A DNA stretch of 64,000 nucleotides from Pseudomonas alkylphenolica (lineage in GTDB: Bacteria > Pseudomonadota > Gammaproteobacteria > Pseudomonadales > Pseudomonadaceae). The DNA lies in the NCBI RefSeq assembly GCF_000746525.1, contig NZ_CP009048.1:3971501-4035500 (forward strand), given 5' to 3'. The notes beneath the pieces are model-generated. The model was not told the origin of the DNA. It did not search any database and was given only the letters and a program-made list of their open reading frames with translations. The translations under genes and the position numbers were made by a program. This document shows positions 58,733 through 64,000 of this stretch, one piece after another; position 1 is the stretch's first letter, and the number at the start of each line of letters is the position of its first letter.

Positions 58733-61700
58733 TCAGGCGTCGACCATGGCCATCGCCTCCTCCACATCGACCGCAACCAGACGCGAGCAACCCGGTTCAT
58801 GCATGGTAACCCCCATCAACTGATCGGCCATCTCCATGGCGATCTTGTTGTGGGTGATATAGATGAACTGCACTGTCTGACTCATCTCCTTGACCAGCCG
58901 GGCGTAGCGTCCGACGTTGGCATCGTCCAGTGGCGCATCGACTTCGTCGAGCATGCAGAACGGTGCCGGGTTCAGTTTGAAAATGGCAAATACCAGGGCC
59001 AGGGCGGTCAGCGCTTTCTCCCCGCCCGAAAGCAGGTGGATGGTGCTGTTCTTCTTGCCCGGTGGCCGCGCCATGATCGTTACCCCTGTATCGAGTAAAT
59101 CTTCGCCCGTCAGTTCCAGGTAAGCACTGCCGCCACCGAAAACTTTTGGGAAAAGTGCCTGTAATCCGGCATTTATCTGATCAAAGGTATCTTTGAAGCG
59201 GTTGCGGGTTTCCTTGTCGATCTTGCGAATGACGTTTTCCAGGGTATCCAGGGCTTCGACCAGGTCGGCATCCTGAGCATCCAGATAGCGCTTGCGCTCT
59301 GACTGCTGCTGATACTCGTCGATGGCCGCCAGGTTGATCGCGCCCAGGCGCTGGATACGGGCGTCGATGCGCTCCAGCTCCTGCTCGGCTTCTTGCTCGC
59401 TGGCCGCCTCGCTGAGGGTGCCAAGGACCCCTTGCAGGTCGTAGCCGTCGGCTTGCAACTGCTCCTGAAGCGTCTTGCGCCGGACGCTCAGCCCTTGCCA
59501 TTCCAGGCGGTGCTGTTCCAGCTGGCCGCGCAGCAATTGCGCTTGCTGCTCGGCCTGGGTCCGGCGCTTCTCCGCATCACGTAGCTCGCGGTCAGCCTCG
59601 TCCATGTGCAGGCGGGCCTGGCGCATTTCGTCATCGACGCTCATGCGCTTTTCCAGCAGTTCTTCGAGTTTCAGGCGCAACTCTTCCAGCGGTGCCTCAC
59701 CCTCTTCCAGGTTGAGGCTCAGCTGTTCACGCTTTTCCGTCAGGCGCTCCGACTGCAGCTCCAGACGTTCAAGAGCCTGGCGGGTGGAATCGTGCTGGGC
59801 GCGCAACGAGCCCAGACGCACGGCCAGTTGATGAGCGTGATCCTTGTGCTGACGGGCCTCCTGGCGCACCCGGTCGAGGCGCTCACGCAGGCTGTCGCGC
59901 TGGGCCAGAAGCAGTTCGCGCTGTTCGGTGTCCTGGGCCATCAGATCGAGGGCCTCCTGCAGTTGCAGGCGCGATTCACCGAGATTCTCGCTTTCGAGGG
60001 CGCGTTGCTCCAGCAGTTCGGCCAGCTCTTCTTCCAGACGCCGACGCCGCAAGCTCAATTGCTCGGCGCGCGCCTTGCCGGCCGACAGCCGAGCGTTGAG
60101 CTCACTCTGCTGGCGGGCCTCGTCCTGGGCGCGACGACGCAATTGTTCGCGGCGCTCCTCAAGACCCTGCTGCTGCTCGCGCTGCTCCTGCAACCGGGCT
60201 TCAAGCAATTCGAGCGCGGCCTCCAGCTCCTGGTGCTCAAGCCCCAGGCGTTCCAGCTCCTGACCACGGGCCAGCAGCCCGCCTTGAGCATCGCTGGCGC
60301 GATTGACCCGCAGAAAATGCCGCCCGACCCAGTAGCCATCACGGCTGACCAGACTTTGACCGTCATTCAAGCGGCTGCGCTGGGCCAGCGCCTGCTCAAG
60401 GCTTTCCACCGGCAAAACCTGCCCCAACCAAGGCGCCAGATCGACCCGGCCTTCAACCTTGTCGAGCAAGCTGCCCGGAATGCGCGCACTTTCGGTCGTC
60501 GAATCAAACAAACGCAGATCGCCCTGACTGAACGCTGCTAGATCAAGGCTACTGAAATCATCCACCAGCACGGCCTGCAAATCGGCGCCCAGCACGGTTT
60601 CCACCGCCAGCTCCCACCCCGGCTCGACCCGCAGGCCTTCAGCCAGACGCGGACGCTGCTCCAGGCCCTGCTCGCGCAACCATTGCGCGGTGCCGGTGCC
60701 CGGATCCAGAGCAGCCTGCTGCAAGGCCTCGAGCGACGCCAGACGACCACCCAGGCGCTGCAGCTCGCCCTGGGTCTGTTGCTGTGCCTGGACAGCCTGC
60801 TGCAATTGCTCGCGCAGGGTTTCCAGCTGCTCGACCACCTGTTGTTCCTGCAGTTGAATCTCTTCAAGCACCAGCTCGCTGCTGGCCACTTGCTCACCCA
60901 GCTCCAGAATCGCGGCATCTTCAGGGTCGGCACTGAGCTGGTCGCGCTCTTCAGCCAGCTTGCGCTGGCGCTCGGCCAGACGCTCAAGCGCCTGTTCGAG
61001 CTGCTGAATACGCGCCTGCTGCACTTCGGCCTGGCGACGTGGTTCGGCCGAACGGGTGTTGAAGGTGTCCCACTGTTCCTGCCAGCCGTGCATGGTGCCT
61101 TCGGCTTCTTCCAGGGTGGCCGCCGACTCTTCGGCGGCGGCCAGGGTCATTTCCTGCTCAGGCTCGAGCATTGCCAGCTCTTCACCGAGGGTCGCCAGCA
61201 AGGTGCGGTCATGCCCCAGGTGCGATTCGGTCTCCAGGCGCGAGCGCTCGGCTTCCTTGAAGTCGTCCTGAAGCTGGCGCAGACGCTGCTGGCCATGCTG
61301 GATGCTTTGCTCAACCCGGGCGATATCGCCGCCGACCGAATAGAAGCGCCCCTGCACCTGCCCAAAGCGCTCGGACAGCTCATGATGGCCATCACGCAGG
61401 CGCTCGATGCTGGCATCGGCATTGCGCTGCTCGGCCACCAGGGCCTCAAAGGCCACTTCCTGGTCACCGATCACCACTTCACGCTGACTGACCTGCTGAT
61501 CCAGCGCCTGCCAGCGCAAGGCCGCCAGCTGCGCCTTGAGCTGGCGTTCCTCGGCCTTGTACTCCTTGTACTTCTCGGCAGCCTGGGCCTGGCGATGCAA
61601 GCGTTCGAGCTGGCGTTCCAACTCTTCGCGCAGGTCGGTCAGGCGCTCAAGGTTTTCATGGGTGCGGCGGATACGGTTCTCGGTCTCGCGCCGACGCTCC

Positions 61701-62221
61701 TTGTACTTGGAGATCCCGGCCGCTTCTTCGATGAAGTTGCGCAGGTCTTCCGGCTTGGCCTCGATCAGCTTGGAGATCATCCCCTGCTCGATGATCGAAT
61801 AGCTGCGTGGGCCGAGGCCGGTGCCGAGGAAGATGTCGGTGATATCACGGCGCCGGCACTTGGTACCGTTGAGGTAATAGGTGTTCTGCCCGTCGCGGGT
61901 GACTTTACGGCGGATGGAGATTTCCGCGTAGGCGGCGTATTCACCGACCAGAGTGCTGTCGGAGTTATCGAACACCAGTTCGATACTGGCCTGGCTCACC
62001 GGCTTGCGGCTGGTCGAGCCGTTGAAGATGACGTCGGTCATCGACTCGCCACGCAGGTTTTTCGCCGAGCTTTCGCCCATCACCCAGCGCACCGCATCGA
62101 TGATGTTGGACTTGCCGCAGCCATTGGGCCCGACTACCGCCGCCATGTTGCTGGGGAAGTTGACCGTGGTCGGGTCGACGAACGACTTGAACCCGGCCAG
62201 GCGAATGCACTTTAGGCGCAT
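58733..62221 (-). CDS. smc: Chromosome segregation protein SMC
   Basis: 1162 residues. Walker A in VVGPNGCGKSNIIDAVRW near residue 34. Long coiled coils rich in Gln, Glu, Leu and Arg (about 170-500 and 650-1000) flank a central hinge that includes LRVEPGWELAVETVLG. The C-terminal head has signature LLSGGEKALTALALVFAIF and Walker B FCMLDEVDAPLDDANV. It works with ScpA and ScpB to organise and segregate the chromosome. Its ATG is 2 bp after the stop of the GntR gene. Confidence 0.96.
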   Translation of the reverse strand: MRLKCIRLAGFKSFVDPTTVNFPSNMAAVVGPNGCGKSNIIDAVRWVMGESSAKNLRGESMTDVIFNGSTSRKPVSQASIELVFDNSDSTLVGEYAAYAEISIRRKVTRDGQNTYYLNGTKCRRRDITDIFLGTGLGPRSYSIIEQGMISKLIEAKPEDLRNFIEEAAGISKYKERRRETENRIRRTHENLERLTDLREELERQLERLHRQAQAAEKYKEYKAEERQLKAQLAALRWQALDQQVSQREVVIGDQEVAFEALVAEQRNADASIERLRDGHHELSERFGQVQGRFYSVGGDIARVEQSIQHGQQRLRQLQDDFKEAERSRLETESHLGHDRTLLATLGEELAMLEPEQEMTLAAAEESAATLEEAEGTMHGWQEQWDTFNTRSAEPRRQAEVQQARIQQLEQALERLAERQRKLAEERDQLSADPEDAAILELGEQVASSELVLEEIQLQEQQVVEQLETLREQLQQAVQAQQQTQGELQRLGGRLASLEALQQAALDPGTGTAQWLREQGLEQRPRLAEGLRVEPGWELAVETVLGADLQAVLVDDFSSLDLAAFSQGDLRLFDSTTESARIPGSLLDKVEGRVDLAPWLGQVLPVESLEQALAQRSRLNDGQSLVSRDGYWVGRHFLRVNRASDAQGGLLARGQELERLGLEHQELEAALELLEARLQEQREQQQGLEERREQLRRRAQDEARQQSELNARLSAGKARAEQLSLRRRRLEEELAELLEQRALESENLGESRLQLQEALDLMAQDTEQRELLLAQRDSLRERLDRVRQEARQHKDHAHQLAVRLGSLRAQHDSTRQALERLELQSERLTEKREQLSLNLEEGEAPLEELRLKLEELLEKRMSVDDEMRQARLHMDEADRELRDAEKRRTQAEQQAQLLRGQLEQHRLEWQGLSVRRKTLQEQLQADGYDLQGVLGTLSEAASEQEAEQELERIDARIQRLGAINLAAIDEYQQQSERKRYLDAQDADLVEALDTLENVIRKIDKETRNRFKDTFDQINAGLQALFPKVFGGGSAYLELTGEDLLDTGVTIMARPPGKKNSTIHLLSGGEKALTALALVFAIFKLNPAPFCMLDEVDAPLDDANVGRYARLVKEMSQTVQFIYITHNKIAMEMADQLMGVTMHEPGCSRLVAVDVEEAMAMVDA

Positions 62222-62223
62222 GC

Positions 62224-62883
62224 TCAGGCGGTCGCCAGTGCCGCCAGCACCAGCTCGCAGCTGCGCTGGCAGTATTCGACCAGCACCGTGCGGATGCGCG
62301 CCTGATCGCGGGCGACCACGGCCTCCAGCAGGTTGGCGAACAACGCCAGGAAGTCGCTCATTTCGGCCTTGCGTTGATCCAGCGCCAGATAATAGGCGCG
62401 GCTCATGGCCGGCTGCAGGTTCTCGACGGTTTCCTGCAAGTAAGGATTGTTGGCGAACGGGTAAGCCGCGCGCATTACCGCAAAGCTTTCTTCGACGAAG
62501 ACCTTGATGTCCTGGCGCTGCAGGGCACTGGCCAGGCTTTGCTGGATGTCCAGGAATGCCAGCAGGTCGCTTTCATTGCGCCAGTTCTGTGCAACCGCAT
62601 TGCCCAGCAGGATGTAGAGCTCGCCCATCAAGGTGCACAGGCTGCGCACACCATGCTCGTCGAGTTCGGTCACATGAGCGCCACGGCGCGGCAGGATGGT
62701 CACCAGGTGCCGACGTTCGAGGATCAGCAAGGCTTCACGCACCGAGCCGCGACTGACGTTCAATGCCTGGGTGACCTTCTGCTCCTGGATACGCTCAGCA
62801 GGTTTGAGCTCGCCGCGGATGATCCGCTCGGCCAGGTAGTGGGCAATTTGCTCGGAGAGGCTGTCCGGCGCCTTGAACGTCAT
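62224..62883 (-). CDS. GntR-family regulator, FCD domain
   Basis: 219 residues. The N-terminal winged helix reads LAERIIRGELKPAERIQEQ, then NVSRGSVREALLILERRHLV as the recognition helix and RRGAHVTEL as the wing. The all-helical FCD ligand domain follows. It is divergent from xdhA, so it probably controls xanthine dehydrogenase or purine catabolism, although direct evidence is absent. It sits 2 bp upstream of smc on the same strand, so its transcript very likely continues into smc. Confidence 0.9.
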   Translation of the reverse strand: MTFKAPDSLSEQIAHYLAERIIRGELKPAERIQEQKVTQALNVSRGSVREALLILERRHLVTILPRRGAHVTELDEHGVRSLCTLMGELYILLGNAVAQNWRNESDLLAFLDIQQSLASALQRQDIKVFVEESFAVMRAAYPFANNPYLQETVENLQPAMSRAYYLALDQRKAEMSDFLALFANLLEAVVARDQARIRTVLVEYCQRSCELVLAALATA

Positions 62884-63155
62884 GGTTTTCCTTCAAAATC
62901 ATTGAACTGTGCAAAGGGCGCAATTGTAGCGCACTTGCCCCGGCGCCGCGCAGGGGCCTGGAAGCAGAAGTTGGCGGCAATGGCGCAAAAAATTCGGCCA
63001 TGGGTACAGCGGACTATGCTCTATAGAGAGACGCCTGTGGCGGGTGGGTAATGGCGTGTAAATTTTCCTGACCCAGAAGTCAGAAAATTGTTGACCTAAA
63101 AATCAAGTCTGCTTACAGTCCGCTCAACAACAATAAACCGCGTGTGAGGCCTTCC
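62884..63155. other. Divergent gntR/xdhA control region
   Basis: 272 bp. It contains a palindrome CTGAC-CCAGAA-GTCAG (63068-63083) and, close to it, TTGA-N8-TCAA (63091-63106). Either could be the operator for the GntR-type regulator. No gene seen. Confidence 0.5.
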
Positions 63156-64000
63156 GTGATCCAGTTTCTATTAAACCAGGAGCTGCGCAGTGAGCATGCC
63201 CTGGATCCCAACCTGACAGTGCTGCAATACCTGCGCGAGCACTTGGGCAAGTCCGGTACCAAGGAAGGCTGCGCCAGCGGCGATTGTGGTGCCTGCACAG
63301 TGGTGGTCGGCGAACTGGCCGTGGACGACGACGGCCGTGAGCAGATCCGCTACCGCAGCCTGAACTCGTGCCTGACCTTTGTTTCGTCGCTGCACGGCAA
63401 GCAATTGATCAGCGTCGAAGGTCTCAAGCACCAAGGGCAACTGCACAGCGTGCAACAGGCCATGGCCGACTGCCACGGCTCGCAGTGCGGCTTCTGTACC
63501 CCCGGTTTTGTCATGTCGCTGTTTGCCCTGCAAAAGAACAGCGATGCACCGGACCTGCACAAGGCCCAGGAAGCGCTGGCTGGCAACCTCTGCCGCTGCA
63601 CCGGTTACCGCCCTATTCTCGCCGCCGCCGAACAGTCCTGCTGTCAGGCCAAGCCAGACCAGTTTGACAGCAACCAGGCGCAGACCATTGCCCGCCTCAA
63701 AGCCATTGCGCCGAGCGAAACCGGTGAACTCAACAGCGGCGACAAGCGCTGCCTGGTACCGTTGACCGTGGCCGACCTCGCCGACCTCTATGGCTCGCAC
63801 CCCGAAGCACGCTTGCTCGCTGGCGGTACCGACCTGGCGCTGGAAGTCACCCAGTTCCACAAAACCCTGCCGGTGATGATCTACGTCGGTAACGTCGCCG
63901 AACTCAAGCGCATCGACAGCCTTGATGAGCATCTGGAAATTGGCGCGGCCACACCGTTGACCGACTGCTACGACGCCTTGAGCCGCGAATACCCGGACTT
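63156..64000 (+). CDS. xdhA: Xanthine dehydrogenase small subunit XdhA, N-terminal part, cut by window edge
   Basis: The GTG at 63156 is preceded by GAGG and opens a frame that runs off the window (281 codons seen). The first [2Fe-2S] cluster reads GCASGDCGACTVVVGEL, the second SQCGFCTPGFVM with LCRCTGYRPI. After about residue 195 the FAD domain begins, with LLAGGTDLALEV. It is the iron-sulfur/FAD subunit of the molybdenum enzyme that oxidises hypoxanthine and xanthine to urate. It is divergent from the FCD-type GntR regulator. Confidence 0.94.
   Translation, partial: MIQFLLNQELRSEHALDPNLTVLQYLREHLGKSGTKEGCASGDCGACTVVVGELAVDDDGREQIRYRSLNSCLTFVSSLHGKQLISVEGLKHQGQLHSVQQAMADCHGSQCGFCTPGFVMSLFALQKNSDAPDLHKAQEALAGNLCRCTGYRPILAAAEQSCCQAKPDQFDSNQAQTIARLKAIAPSETGELNSGDKRCLVPLTVADLADLYGSHPEARLLAGGTDLALEVTQFHKTLPVMIYVGNVAELKRIDSLDEHLEIGAATPLTDCYDALSREYPD

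Noticed and set aside
63091..63106. TTGACC...ATCAA before xdhA as an ANR box
   Set aside because: The half-sites are spaced 2 bp too far apart for TTGAT-N4-ATCAA. Kept only as a possible GntR operator.

Overview
The window reads as chromosome of a fluorescent Pseudomonas, most likely of the P. putida group. GC is high, pyoverdine genes are present, two cbb3 oxidase operons lie in tandem beside ccoGHIS-hemN-anr, and dnaX-ybaB-recR and ligA-zipA-smc-xdhA follow in an order I recall from P. putida genomes. Species assignment is inference from gene content and order.

Left part (1-32.4 kb), the pyoverdine region. After a cut MFS transporter come a degenerate receiver-domain protein and a FpvI-like ECF sigma factor. 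Then follow the efflux operon pvdR-pvdT-opmQ, the periplasmic tyrosinase pvdP, a siderophore-interacting (SIP) reductase, and pvdH, which supplies the diaminobutyrate precursor. A disulfide-bond module (two-component system, dsbD, a TlpA-like fusion, dsbG, and a DUF417 gene) interrupts the pyoverdine genes. Next are the 4314-residue chromophore synthetase pvdL, the sigma factor pvdS, and an N-hydroxyornithine acyltransferase (pvdYII-like). Five TAAAT-N16-CGT type iron-starvation boxes, four of them exact, stand before pvdR, pvdP, pvdH, pvdL and pvdYII. Fur-like sites stand before pvdS and the FpvI-like gene. This gives a readable Fur > PvdS > biosynthesis/export circuit. The remaining peptide synthetases, fpvA, pvdE, pvdMNO and pvdA are not in this window.

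Middle part (32.4-50.8 kb). A periplasmic binding protein, a DEDDh exonuclease, ppnP and an alpha/beta hydrolase lead into ccoNOQP-1, ccoNOQP-2, ccoGHIS, a DsbD_2-family membrane protein, hemN, anr and apt. ANR boxes are visible before the first cco operon (inside the hydrolase coding sequence) and before hemN, but I find none before the second cco operon. The two cco operons share long nearly identical DNA tracts.

Right part (50.8-64 kb), mainly housekeeping: recR, ybaB, dnaX, a second periplasmic binding protein, the 4.5S SRP RNA, ligA, zipA, smc, a FCD-type GntR regulator and the start of xdhA. The central ~1 kb of ligA has a clearly lower GC content than both of its ends and everything around it, as in a mosaic gene.

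Eight paired copies of a 24-bp REP-like inverted repeat (ATCGCGGGGCAAGCCCGCTC core) are scattered at gene ends. I found no tRNA, rRNA, insertion sequence, prophage or CRISPR array.
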